From contig MFCA01000021.1 of the NCBI GenBank assembly GCA_001775095.1, positions 1 through 32,071 of the forward strand: a stretch of DNA of 32,071 bases, in the 5' to 3' direction. This stretch comes from Candidatus Curtissbacteria bacterium RIFOXYA1_FULL_41_14 (GTDB lineage: Bacteria > Patescibacteriota > Microgenomatia > Curtissbacterales > GWA2-41-24). Position numbers and translations under genes: made by a program. The notes beneath the pieces were generated by a model, which worked only from the letters and a program-made list of their open reading frames with translations, searched no databases and was not told where the DNA came from. Below are positions 1-6,532 of the stretch, piece by piece (position 1 is the stretch's first letter; every line of letters begins with the position of its first letter).

Positions 1-1212
1 CCCGCGGCCAGGGCCAGAGATAGCGGCAGACTCTATGATTCAGACAGGTTAAGGAAAAATCTGGAGATTTATCGCTCTGAGAATGACAAGTACCCGGAGT
101 CAGATGAATGGAAAAAGTTGGAAGACGATGCCAAAGACCGGGGACCTTTTTACAGCGCGATGATTACCTATCTCAAAAATATTCCCCAGGATCCCCTCTA
201 TGATAAAAATGAAGATTATGGCTTCTATTACAAAACAACCAACAATGGTGATTGTTACAAAATCCACATCGAAATGGAAAAACGAGATCCTTATGAAATC
301 TCCGGAGCTTGTGGCGGCGATATTGCCTATGTTGCCCCCGCACCATCCGGCGGTGGACCATCTTCATCTCCAGGACCATCTGGGGGAGGAGCATCTACTT
401 CTCCAGGACCATCAGGCGGAGGAAGCAGTCCGAGTCCCTCGTCCACACCTGCGCCACCTTGCCAGTTGCCGCCGGGGTATGCTTTATCTTTTGCGCCGGG
501 AGTTGATGATAGAGTCCATGTACCTTCGTCTGCAAGCCTAAATATTACCGAAGATCCAGGACTTACCCTGGAATTCTGTGTCAAGGCTTCAACTAACGGC
601 TCATCATTCAAGTATGTCATCGATAAATGCGCCGATGATATTGGAGGTTATTGTTATGCATTTACGGGGACAAGCCCCGCATATGAGGGTGTGCAATGTC
701 CTACTGTGGTCTTTGGAGGTGATTATCAGCCAAATGGGATGTGGCTTACATGGAGCGAAACTTGCCAAACAGGACCGGATATTGGTACCTGGACCCACTT
801 GGCAATTACCTATGATTCTTCGCATAATCTAACGATGTACAAAAATGGCATGGTAATCGATTCGGGTACTCTCGGTTCCCTGGATATTTCCCTCCCTTCA
901 GGTGGAACTCCGCCGTCCTCACCTGAACCTAAAATACTACCTAGTCTACCCAAGGATCTTGATATAGGATGGAACATGAAAGATGCTATATTAGATGAAG
1001 TCAGAATATACGCAAAAGCCTTGCCGCCAAATTTAATCGCAGCCCATTCTGCCAGTGATTATTCCCAAGATAGCACTGGTTGCAGCGGCAGCTGCGATTT
1101 GCGGGGTGCCTGGCACTTCGATGAAGGCTCGGGAACAACTGCTATTGATTCTTCAGGTAACGGCAATACGGGAACATTGATCAATAACCCGACTTGGGTT
1201 AGTGCGCCATAA
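1..1212 (+). CDS. Pseudopilin fused to LamG-like lectin domain (5' partial)
   Basis: The frame is open from base 1, so the start and the pilin leader lie outside the window. The visible N-terminal part (ARDSGRLYDSDRLRKNLEIY, then SENDKYPES) has the look of a type II secretion/type IV pilus pseudopilin (GspG-like) globular domain, ending near base 310. A Pro/Ser/Gly linker built on repeated GPSGGG units follows (about 330-460). The rest resembles a concanavalin A-like LamG fold: LSFAPGVDDRVHVP at the start, then LTLEFCVKAS, WTHLAITYDSS, LTMYKNGMVIDSG, ILDEVRIYAKALPP and a final GAWHFDEGSGTTAIDSSGNG. The known role of such folds is binding glycans or proteins. The inference is a minor pilin or surface fibre subunit that displays an adhesion domain. 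The small gene at 1218 follows after 5 bases. Confidence 0.8.
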   Translation, partial: PAARARDSGRLYDSDRLRKNLEIYRSENDKYPESDEWKKLEDDAKDRGPFYSAMITYLKNIPQDPLYDKNEDYGFYYKTTNNGDCYKIHIEMEKRDPYEISGACGGDIAYVAPAPSGGGPSSSPGPSGGGASTSPGPSGGGSSPSPSSTPAPPCQLPPGYALSFAPGVDDRVHVPSSASLNITEDPGLTLEFCVKASTNGSSFKYVIDKCADDIGGYCYAFTGTSPAYEGVQCPTVVFGGDYQPNGMWLTWSETCQTGPDIGTWTHLAITYDSSHNLTMYKNGMVIDSGTLGSLDISLPSGGTPPSSPEPKILPSLPKDLDIGWNMKDAILDEVRIYAKALPPNLIAAHSASDYSQDSTGCSGSCDLRGAWHFDEGSGTTAIDSSGNGNTGTLINNPTWVSAP

Positions 1213-1217
1213 AACTT

Positions 1218-1415
1218 ATGAATGCAAAAAGAGATTTAAAACCTGCTTTTTTAAGTGTATTAGTTATTATATTGCTCCTCGTTATCATAATCGCGGGGAC
1301 AGTTGTAGCCGTCATTTTTTTGAAAGACAACTCGACTGACGATAAATCGGTAGTTAAAAAAGAATCTAAAATACAATTACGTGAAGTAGAATCTTGGCCT
1401 AGATCATCAGAATAA
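1218..1415 (+). CDS. Small single-helix membrane protein
   Basis: This is a 65-residue protein. A short basic N-terminus (MNAKRDLKP) is followed by one strongly hydrophobic helix (about residues 11-35, with LSVLVIILLLVIIIAGTVVA) and a charged tail of about 30 residues. It starts 5 bases after the lectin pseudopilin gene in the same direction, so it is probably co-transcribed with it. It ends one base before the convergent ferritin-like gene. No family is recognised. It could be an anchored partner of the upstream surface protein. Confidence 0.55.
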   Translation: MNAKRDLKPAFLSVLVIILLLVIIIAGTVVAVIFLKDNSTDDKSVVKKESKIQLREVESWPRSSE

Positions 1416-1416
1416 C

Positions 1417-1701
1417 TTACTCTCCGACCAGTTCTTCTACCTCTTTTTTACCTTTTGCGTTCTCTTTAACTTGCTCGCGGTCAAGCATAAGAAGTAAAGT
1501 TTCAAACTCGCCGACATGGGTTTTTTCTTCTTTGGCAATATCCAGAAAAACTTTTTTAATTTTTGCGTTAGTTGTTGCCGCAGCTAATTGTTCATAAAGA
1601 CTAACGGCATCAAGTTCCGCAATCATCCCAACTCTTAAAACCTCCCGATCCAAATGTGCCTTATTAACTTTTGCGAGATTAACAGGGATTGTCGATAACA
1701 T
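1417..1701 (-). CDS. Small ferritin-like protein (encapsulated-ferritin type)
   Basis: About 94 residues make two helices. The first carries AELDAVSLYEQL and the second AKEEKTHVGEFETLL. The E, Y and ExxH spacing (E, +7 Y, +30 E, +33 H) matches the ferroxidase residues of encapsulated ferritins (EncFtn E32, Y39, E62, H65), in which two half-ferritin chains form a di-iron site. Likely role: iron oxidation and storage, or peroxide protection, in the cytoplasm. Two starts are possible. A GTG at 1710 lies inside the GGAGGGAGG ribosome site, while the ATG at 1701 sits 8 bases after it and is preferred. No encapsulin shell gene and no encapsulin-targeting tail are visible. A rubrerythrin-like half-protein is the alternative. 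Confidence 0.75.
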   Translation of the reverse strand: MLSTIPVNLAKVNKAHLDREVLRVGMIAELDAVSLYEQLAAATTNAKIKKVFLDIAKEEKTHVGEFETLLLMLDREQVKENAKGKKEVEELVGE

Positions 1702-1719
1702 CTTTTGCACCTCCCTCCG

Positions 1720-1754
1720 GTTAAGGATTAAGTATTAAGGATAAAGGATAAATT
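1720..1754. repeat. Heptamer tandem array (ATTAAGG-like, 5 units)
   Basis: Units at 1720, 1727, 1734, 1741 and 1748 read GTTAAGG, ATTAAGT, ATTAAGG, ATAAAGG and ATAAATT. The period is exactly 7 with point differences. The array lies directly upstream of the ribosome site of the ferritin-like gene, within its leader or promoter. Confidence 0.8.
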
Positions 1755-1819
1755 TATGAGGACGGAAGCCTTCATCCTTAGAACATTGTTAAGATTAGAT
1801 TTTACCAGACTTGGGGAGT

Positions 1820-1963
1820 TCATTTTTTCAATAAATGATATGCGCCAAGACCTACTAAGGCAAAAACGGCAACGGTCATTGATATTCTCGGATCAAACAT
1901 GGCGGAAATTAGCACAAAAAGTGCTGCTGCTATAGAAATTATGCCTTCTATTTTATTACTCAT
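1820..1963 (-). CDS. Small two-helix membrane protein
   Basis: This is a 47-residue protein starting MSNKIEGIIS at the ATG at 1963. Two hydrophobic segments (about residues 6-20 and 26-43) are joined by a short loop with DPR, and the protein ends LLKK. The frame is open further upstream, but that part runs through the tRNA-Ser gene, so the internal ATG is the sensible start. Hydrophobic composition and the lack of a frame break support a real gene. No family is recognised. Confidence 0.5.
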   Translation of the reverse strand: MSNKIEGIISIAAALFVLISAMFDPRISMTVAVFALVGLGAYHLLKK

Positions 1964-2004
1964 ATCAAGTGACAAGTCTAACTTGCCAGCCGAGTTTGAC
2001 TCGG

Positions 2005-2089
2005 CGGAGGGTAGAGGATTCGAACCTCTGTAGGCCTTACGACCCGCGGTTTTCGAAACCGCTCCGTTTGTCCACTCCGGCAACCCTCC
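2005..2089 (-). tRNA. tRNA-Ser (anticodon CGA)
   Basis: The acceptor arms GGAGGGT and ACCCTCC pair fully, and the discriminator is G. The anticodon stem GCGGT/ACCGC encloses the loop TTCGAAA, giving anticodon CGA. A long variable arm and the T-arm AGAGG-TTCGAAT-CCTCT identify a class II serine tRNA. CCA is not encoded. It reads UCG codons. Confidence 0.95.
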
Positions 2090-2114
2090 AGTTAACTCTG
2101 AATCTAGCGACGGG

Positions 2115-2188
2115 CGCGCCCAAAGGGACTCGAACCCCCAACCGCAACCTCCGCAAGGTTGTGCTCTATCCAATTGAGCTATGGGCGC
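2115..2188 (-). tRNA. tRNA-Arg (anticodon GCG)
   Basis: The acceptor arms GCGCCCA and TGGGCGC pair, with discriminator G. The anticodon stem CAACC/GGTTG holds the loop TTGCGGA, so the anticodon is GCG and reads CGC and CGU. The D-loop has the A20 expected of arginine tRNAs. CCA is not encoded. Most bacteria use ACG, deaminated to ICG, for this box, so GCG is unusual. It lies 25 bases upstream of tRNA-Ser(CGA) on the same strand. Confidence 0.9.
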
Positions 2189-2224
2189 TTATCGTCATGC
2201 AATTATATCAAGAATCAACAGTTC

Positions 2225-2251
2225 ATTTGAAATTTGAAATTGGAAATTCTA
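2225..2251. repeat. Heptamer tandem array (ATTTGAA-like)
   Basis: Units ATTTGAA, ATTTGAA and ATTGGAA, followed by a degenerate ATTCTAG, run with period 7 between tRNA-Arg and the 3' end of the PH-like gene. Confidence 0.65.
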
Positions 2252-2824
2252 GTCAAAGTTTATCCGCTTTTGAAGAGTATGGGCCCACTTATCAAAAAGG
2301 GTGTGCACCGGGCCGGTATGATAGTGCAGGTGTTTCTCAATTAAATCCAAGAGCGTCCTTTCGGAAACTTTTGTTAAAAGAATAATTAAGCGCGTTGGGA
2401 AATGAAGTTCTGTTTGCACTATCAAAAGCCGGTCATCACCTTTCCTGTCAAACCAAAAAGAATCCAGCTCCTCCCACAAAAAAGCCCGCCCGCCGGAGAT
2501 TATTCCCATATTTGTTATCTTGTGCTCAATAACTTGGGGTGCTACCGTTGCCAAAACATAGACAACAAAAACTACAGCAATAATTACACCAACCAGGAAA
2601 AACTCGCCAAAAGCAATGGCCGCCAAAACAAAAATCAGTCCGTATAGAGCAACTTTGGTGAAATACTTCCTAGACCGGCTCTTGAAAATCCGCTCCGGAG
2701 ATTTCCAGGTAATAAGTGCTTTTGCCTCAAGAGCCGCTTCATGTTTGGCATCTAATTCTTCTTTGGAAAGAATCCGGCCTGTGTGGTGATCTATATGATG
2801 AGTGCTCTTTCTGAAGTTTGGCAT
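2249..2824 (-). CDS. Membrane protein with C-terminal PH-like domain
   Basis: Starting at the ATG at 2824 (MPNFRKSTHH) gives 191 residues. The frame is open 45 bases further up, but a TATAAT lies only 9 bases before this ATG. A charged cytoplasmic N-terminus (about 1-55) precedes two hydrophobic helices (about 57-95; YFTKVALYGLIFVLAAIAFG, then a second stretch). A beta-rich C-terminal part follows (VIEHKITNMGIISGGRAFLW, ELDSFWFDRKGDDRLLIVQT), which resembles the bacterial PH-like domain of small membrane proteins. The C-terminus is histidine-rich. Its role is unknown. Such proteins are common in Patescibacteria and may sense or organise the membrane. Confidence 0.7.
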   Translation of the reverse strand: MPNFRKSTHHIDHHTGRILSKEELDAKHEAALEAKALITWKSPERIFKSRSRKYFTKVALYGLIFVLAAIAFGEFFLVGVIIAVVFVVYVLATVAPQVIEHKITNMGIISGGRAFLWEELDSFWFDRKGDDRLLIVQTELHFPTRLIILLTKVSERTLLDLIEKHLHYHTGPVHTLFDKWAHTLQKRINFD

Positions 2825-2830
2825 TACATT

Positions 2831-2858
2831 TTGATTATAGCAAAGATTCTGATAAAAT
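2831..2858 (+). promoter_or_regulatory. Promoter of the tRNA-Ser pair
   Basis: TTGATT (2831-2836), a 16-base spacer and TAAAAT (2853-2858) end 17 bases before the tRNA-Ser(GCU) 5' end. The element overlaps the divergent promoter of the PH-like gene. Confidence 0.5.
2834..2839 (-). promoter_or_regulatory. -10 element of the PH-like gene, near-leaderless
   Basis: TATAAT on the minus strand ends 9 bases before the ATG at 2824. No Shine-Dalgarno sequence fits between them, so the mRNA would have a leader of 0-3 bases. No good -35 is seen. Confidence 0.45.
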
Positions 2859-2875
2859 TTAGCTTGCAATAATCA

Positions 2876-2967
2876 GGAGGAGTCGCATAGCTGGTCCATT
2901 GCACGGGTTTGCTAAACCCGCGAGCCTCAATTGGCTCACGTGGGTTCGAATCCCACCTCCTCCGCCA
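2876..2967 (+). tRNA. tRNA-Ser (anticodon GCT)
   Basis: The acceptor arms GGAGGAG and CTCCTCC pair, with discriminator G and encoded CCA. The anticodon stem CGGGT/ACCCG with loop TTGCTAA gives GCT. A long variable arm (GAGCC...GGCTC) and the T-arm GTGGG-TTCGAAT-CCCAC make it a class II serine tRNA reading AGC and AGU. The next tRNA starts two bases after its CCA, so both are processed from one transcript. Confidence 0.95.
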
Positions 2968-2968
2968 A

Positions 2969-3055
2969 GGAGGCGTCGCATAGTGGACTAGTGCGGTCGT
3001 CTTGAAAACGACTACCGAGGAAACTCGGTCGCAGGTTCGAATCCTGCCGCCTCCG
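2969..3055 (+). tRNA. tRNA-Ser (anticodon TGA)
   Basis: The acceptor arms GGAGGCG and CGCCTCC pair, with discriminator G. The anticodon stem GTCGT/ACGAC with loop CTTGAAA gives TGA. The variable arm ACCGAG...CTCGGT and the T-arm GCAGG-TTCGAAT-CCTGC are clear. CCA is not encoded (CCC follows). Its last 16 bases plus the 5 that follow are duplicated at 3191-3211. Confidence 0.95.
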
Positions 3056-3211
3056 CCCTTCGACAAGTCATTCGACTCTGAGGGATGAGTCCTCAGGCTC
3101 AGACTCGAAGAGCTCAGGACGTCGGCTTGAGATTGGCGAAGTTTGAAGAGAGGATGAGAAGTTTACCCTGAGGAATGAAATGACGAAGGGAATCCTCCCG
3201 CCTCCGCCCTT
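3040..3211. repeat. Duplicated tRNA 3' end flanking a dispersed repeat
   Basis: Bases 3040-3060 (AATCCTGCCGCCTCCGCCC, then TT) recur at 3191-3211 with one mismatch in 21. The 130 bases between them are not coding. They contain pieces of the dispersed TTCGACAAG...CTCAGG...CTCGAAGAG family also found at 14875-14946. The arrangement resembles either an attachment-site pair left by integration at a tRNA gene or a target duplication around an inserted repeat. The right copy overlaps the stop of comF. Confidence 0.7.
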
Positions 3212-3884
3212 ACCCAAGCGCGACGGCCATGGCCCAGACTTGTCCGGCTCCGGCTTTTTTCAGAACTTTGGCACACTCGGCCATTGTTGCCCCGCTGGTA
3301 AAAACATCATCAACTAAAATTATATTCTTGCCGCTCACTCCGGTAATAATTTTACGAAGAGCAAATGCTCCTTTGACATTTTCTTTACGATCTTCTCTGG
3401 ACAACCCCACTTGCGGTTTTGTCTCTATGAATCGATTCATTAAATCAAAATAGGGAACATTAAATTGTAAAGATAAAGATTTAGCCAAAATTTCTGCCTG
3501 GTTAAAACCCCGCCATTTTTTGCGCTGGCTATACAATGGAACTGGAACCAAAATTAAATCAGCTGGCAGGTTAAATTTCCAAAACCGCTGGGAAAGTAAA
3601 TCGACAAATATTTTTTCAATATCATAAATCCATTTATATTTAACCTTAATAATTGCCGTCTTAACCGGCCCGCGATATCTTGCCGCAACCACCAAGCCGT
3701 CTAGTCGATATCGTCCTTTGCAGCCTGGATGTGTTTTGCCTTCAACTGCTTGTCTTTGGCAAACAGGACAAACCGGATTTTTTATAAATTCAATTCTGGA
3801 AAAACACTTTTTGCAAATATACGAACCTATTTTCCCGCAAGAAACACAGCGCTTGGGAAAAAGAAGATCAAGGATAACATTCAT
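3210..3884 (-). CDS. comF: ComF-family phosphoribosyltransferase-like protein
   Basis: The protein has 224 residues, the usual length for ComF/GntX. N-terminal zinc-binding cysteines lie at C13-x2-C16, C24-x2-C27 and C39-x2-C42. The C-terminal half is a type I phosphoribosyltransferase fold with the ligand-binding loop IILVDDVFTSGAT (about residues 187-199) and the conserved LVPVPL and RGFNQAEILAK segments. ComF is needed for DNA uptake in naturally competent bacteria, acting in the cytoplasm on incoming single-stranded DNA, and it is widespread in Patescibacteria. The start is the ATG at 3884. A second in-frame start is not needed. Confidence 0.93.
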   Translation of the reverse strand: MNVILDLLFPKRCVSCGKIGSYICKKCFSRIEFIKNPVCPVCQRQAVEGKTHPGCKGRYRLDGLVVAARYRGPVKTAIIKVKYKWIYDIEKIFVDLLSQRFWKFNLPADLILVPVPLYSQRKKWRGFNQAEILAKSLSLQFNVPYFDLMNRFIETKPQVGLSREDRKENVKGAFALRKIITGVSGKNIILVDDVFTSGATMAECAKVLKKAGAGQVWAMAVALG

Positions 3885-3934
3885 CTAATCTAATGATAGA
3901 CTAAATGGGGATTAGGGCTGTATTATCCATTTTT

Positions 3935-4002
3935 GTCATTCTGGCTTGACCAGAATCTTTTTTCTAGTTTGATTCTGGAGTCGCTTAGCTCCCCAGAATG
4001 AC
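3935..4002. repeat. Nested inverted repeat (dispersed palindromic element)
   Basis: GTCATTCTGG (3935-3944) is the exact inverse complement of CCAGAATGAC (3993-4002). Inside it, CCAGAATC (3950-3957) pairs with GATTCTGG (3971-3978). The element lies between comF and the next gene and looks like a small mobile or regulatory palindrome. It is not a T-tailed terminator. Confidence 0.7.
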
Positions 4003-4020
4003 AACCGGAATTATTGATGG

Positions 4021-4239
4021 TTAAACAGGTTGGCGGATGAAAGTACGACGTCCTCTTATACCTCGATCATCCCTACATCTTTTAGCGAATGGAAGAAAAA
4101 GGGTATTCAGACGATGGATCACACTTTCTTTTATTCTATTACTGGTATTCCTATCATAAACTAGATTTCCCTCCTCGTTAGTTGTTACAGTAACAGCATA
4201 TCGAGAACTTGATTCTGGTGGATTTTCTATCCTACTCAT
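4021..4239 (-). CDS. Small orphan protein
   Basis: The protein has 72 residues, starting MSRIENPPESSSRYAVTVTT and ending with an arginine-rich segment (CRDDRGIRGRRTFIRQPV). It has no membrane segment and no recognised domain. It is called because a near-consensus promoter (TTGACG, 16 bases, TATAAT) points at its ATG with a predicted leader of only 7-8 bases. The same promoter could instead make a small RNA covering 4247 down to about 4020. Confidence 0.45.
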   Translation of the reverse strand: MSRIENPPESSSRYAVTVTTNEEGNLVYDRNTSNRIKESVIHRLNTLFLPFAKRCRDDRGIRGRRTFIRQPV

Positions 4240-4253
4240 ATCATCTAGCGTAA

Positions 4254-4281
4254 ATTATACACACAAGAACCCGAACGTCAA
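4254..4281 (-). promoter_or_regulatory. Strong sigma-70-type promoter
   Basis: On the minus strand, TTGACG (4281-4276), a 16-base spacer and TATAAT (4259-4254) are seen. It is the closest match to consensus in the window. It reads toward the 72-residue gene, with the ATG 14 bases after the -10. Confidence 0.65.
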
Positions 4282-4287
4282 GTTTAC

Positions 4288-4504
4288 GTTTTCGAGCTTG
4301 CTGAAAACCCTCATTGTTCGAGCCCTTCGTTAAAACTCAGAACGAGAACAACATGCTTTGCATATTGTTCGAGCGTAGGAGAGTACCGTCTGATACTCTC
4401 CGTAGCGAGAACTATTAGACTTCTCACTTTGTTCGAAGAATAACAAGGCCTTGAAGCAGACTAGTTTTCAAACTTGGCTACGTGTGTAGCCGCGTTTAAC
4501 GCGG
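4288..4504. other. Hairpin-rich non-coding stretch beside tmRNA
   Basis: No gene is seen here. There are five hairpins in 217 bases: GTTTTC/GAAAAC (4288-4308); GAACAA-ATGC/GCAT-TTGTTC (4346-4370) with one internal mismatch; GGAGAGTA/TACTCTCC (4378-4401), perfect over 8 pairs; GGCTAC/GTAGCC (4476-4491); and CCGCGTT/AACGCGG (4490-4504). The motif TTGTTCGA recurs three times (about 4314, 4365, 4433). It lies immediately 3' of the tmRNA on the minus strand, so part may be its terminator or trailer. None of the hairpins has a clear T-run. A separate small RNA is possible. Confidence 0.45.
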
Positions 4505-4902
4505 TGGAGATGCCGGGTTTTGGACCCGGGTCCAAGAAAACAAAATAAAAACATCTACAAGCTTAGTCAATCTTTAATATCTCGCTTGAATCTTTAGTCG
4601 ATTGACAAACGAAATCCAAACAAAGATCAAAGTTTCGTCTCGTCCATTTGATCAATATGGACGGACAATCCCGGCTAAATTGTTGCCTTTAAAGCCTCAC
4701 CGAGAAAAGACTAAAAAGACAAGCTCATGCTTTGCTTATGCAGCAAATGCTAGAGCTGCTGGCTGTCTAACACCAAAAATGGCATCAGCCAGTTGTGCAA
4801 GTTTGTTCTTTGCACGTAAGTTTGATTCAAAGTTTACGCACTTTAGAATCGTGTTCGGCTTGCAGTTTTTAAAGTGCCATCCTGTCGAAACGATACATCC
4901 CC
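4505..4902 (-). ncRNA. ssrA: Transfer-messenger RNA (tmRNA)
   Basis: The 5' end on the minus strand reads GGGGATG, followed by the tmRNA signature TTTCGACAGG and then TGCAAGCCGAAC. The 3' end CATCTCC pairs with GGGGATG over 7 positions (one G-U), preceded by a T-arm CCGGG/CCCGG, and the discriminator is A. CCA is only partly encoded (CCG). An internal reading frame near 4813-4736 ends PAALAFAA and then TAA, the typical degradation-tag ending. If it resumes at the GCA at 4813, the tag is about 25 residues, which is on the long side. tmRNA rescues stalled ribosomes with SmpB, whose gene lies 2 kb away. The T-loop TCCAAAA departs from the usual TTCRANY at its second base. Confidence 0.9.
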
Positions 4903-5068
4903 TCGTCGGAACAAAGCTCGCTTATCGGTTTTACTTTTTAACAAAAGGCAAAACCTTATCACTCACTTGTTCCTCCTCTTCCAAAATCCAAAGGATTTTG
5001 GGTTTAAACGCAAAAGCAATTTTAGCAAGAAATGTGGCCGAAAGCAAAAATTAATGTAAAATGAAAAA

Positions 5069-6532
5069 GTGACAAAAAACTCACTTGTCAAAATCGGTCT
5101 ATTCACGTTCATTTTTTTTCTCTCACTTAAGGTTGTCGTGGACACTGATTTAGGTTGGCATATCCAAGTAGGAGAGTACATTGTAAAGACATTAAGCGTT
5201 CCAAAGGCCGACTTATTTTCTTTTTCCCAACCGGATTATCCCTATGTTTACCACTCTTGGGCAACAGAGGTTTTGATTTTTGTAAGCTACAAATGGCTAG
5301 GGCTATGGGGGGTCACAATTTTTTATGCGTTAGTTATAACGCTGAGCGTCTTTTTTATCTATAGAACCAGTATTCTTTTAAGCGGAAAAGTCAACTATCT
5401 TCTTTTTCTTTGGTCGGCTCCCTTGGCGTTTATCTTTGCCGGAGGAAGAACTAGAGCTATGGGTTTTCTTTTGCTTGCCGCTTTCTATTTTCTATTTACC
5501 AAATTCCAGCTTAAAAATTCCCGGGCGATTTGGCTTGCGCCCCCCCTCTTTTTTTTGTGGGTGAATCTTCATGGTTCATTTATTCTGGGTATTGGAGTTT
5601 TTGCCGTTTTGACTCTGACTTTGCGATTTTTTTCGAAAGACCGAAGTGCAAATTTTAAGACTCTTTTGATAATTTTCTTTTTGTCGCTAGTTAGCACACT
5701 TTTGAACCCTTATTTCTTTGGTGCATGGAAACAGGCAGTCGTTATGACTTTAAATTCTACACTGGCTTTGAGGTCTGTTAATCTGGACTGGAGATCTCTA
5801 GTTGAGCCATCCAGCGGGGGTTTGATTTTTGCCACGATAGTAGCAATGGTAATTTTTCTTTTGTTTTTTGGCAAAAACAAAGTTAGCAAAATCCAGAAAT
5901 TTTTGCTACTTTTATTTTTCATTTTGTCGCTTTTAACGGCAAGATTTGTACTGCCCTTATTCGTTTTCTTTGTACCTGTTGCCAATCAGACTCTTGAAGA
6001 TCTAAAGTCAAGAATAAATAAACAGGTTCAGAGTTCAATATCAGTCAAAGGTTTTATACTGGTCCTTTATTTAGTTTTATTACTTACCGCACTTTCTAAT
6101 TTTTTGGAAACTAATGTTGCCAACAGATCCCTCAGGCAGTACAGTTATTTTTTAGAGAAATTCTCACTAACTCGACTTTTATATTCACCATGGCCATACG
6201 AGGCCAACCTTTTTATCAAAGAAAATTTACAGGGAGGGAGAATTTTTGCTGAAGCCAACTGGGGCAGTTACATGATCTGGCTTAATCCTGCGCAAAAGGT
6301 CTTTTACTGGGGAGCAATGGATAATTTTATAGTTAATGGCCGCTCTTTTGTTTTTGAATACCAAGATATCGTCAACGCCAAACCAAGTTGGGAAGAAAAG
6401 CTAAACCAATATAAAATTGATGCTGTGTTTTTGCCGAAAGAATTCCCCCTGGTTGCTGTTTTGAATTTAAGAGAAGATTGGCAGAAAGTTTACGACAAAG
6501 AGGATGCGGTTATTTTCACAAAAAGAAACTAA
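5069..6532 (+). CDS. Polytopic GT-C-like membrane protein
   Basis: The protein has 487 residues. About ten hydrophobic helices span residues 8-365, with a soluble C-terminal part of about 110 residues. The early loop has DTDLGWHIQVGEYI followed by ADLFSFSQPDYPYVYHSWAT, the layout of GT-C glycosyltransferases (ArnT/PMT/STT3-like) with acidic residues in the first outer loop. Later LNPYFFGAW and GSYMIWLNP are also typical of this uncharacterised group. Probable role: moving a sugar from a polyprenyl-phosphate carrier onto a lipid or protein at the outer face of the membrane. This is inferred from fold type only. The start is GTG; the nearest upstream in-frame codon of note is a stop at 5057. 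TAAAAT ends 6 bases before it, so the transcript may be leaderless. The 3' end overlaps smpB by 4 bases. Confidence 0.7.
   Translation: MTKNSLVKIGLFTFIFFLSLKVVVDTDLGWHIQVGEYIVKTLSVPKADLFSFSQPDYPYVYHSWATEVLIFVSYKWLGLWGVTIFYALVITLSVFFIYRTSILLSGKVNYLLFLWSAPLAFIFAGGRTRAMGFLLLAAFYFLFTKFQLKNSRAIWLAPPLFFLWVNLHGSFILGIGVFAVLTLTLRFFSKDRSANFKTLLIIFFLSLVSTLLNPYFFGAWKQAVVMTLNSTLALRSVNLDWRSLVEPSSGGLIFATIVAMVIFLLFFGKNKVSKIQKFLLLLFFILSLLTARFVLPLFVFFVPVANQTLEDLKSRINKQVQSSISVKGFILVLYLVLLLTALSNFLETNVANRSLRQYSYFLEKFSLTRLLYSPWPYEANLFIKENLQGGRIFAEANWGSYMIWLNPAQKVFYWGAMDNFIVNGRSFVFEYQDIVNAKPSWEEKLNQYKIDAVFLPKEFPLVAVLNLREDWQKVYDKEDAVIFTKRN

Noticed and set aside
1964-2173. Upstream extension of the small two-helix gene
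   Set aside because: It would translate the tRNA-Ser gene; the ATG at 1963 gives a sensible membrane protein.
1969-2385. Plus-strand open frame of 138 residues
   Set aside because: It passes through two tRNA genes and the 3' end of the PH-like gene on the other strand.
2824-3066. Minus-strand open frame of 80 residues
   Set aside because: It is antisense to two tRNA-Ser genes.
4288-4504. RNase P RNA or signal recognition particle RNA
   Set aside because: The conserved cores of these RNAs are not present on either strand.
4602-5059. Two overlapping plus-strand open frames (150 and 61 residues)
   Set aside because: They are antisense to the tmRNA gene and its upstream region; the translation has no protein-like pattern and the tmRNA signals are decisive.
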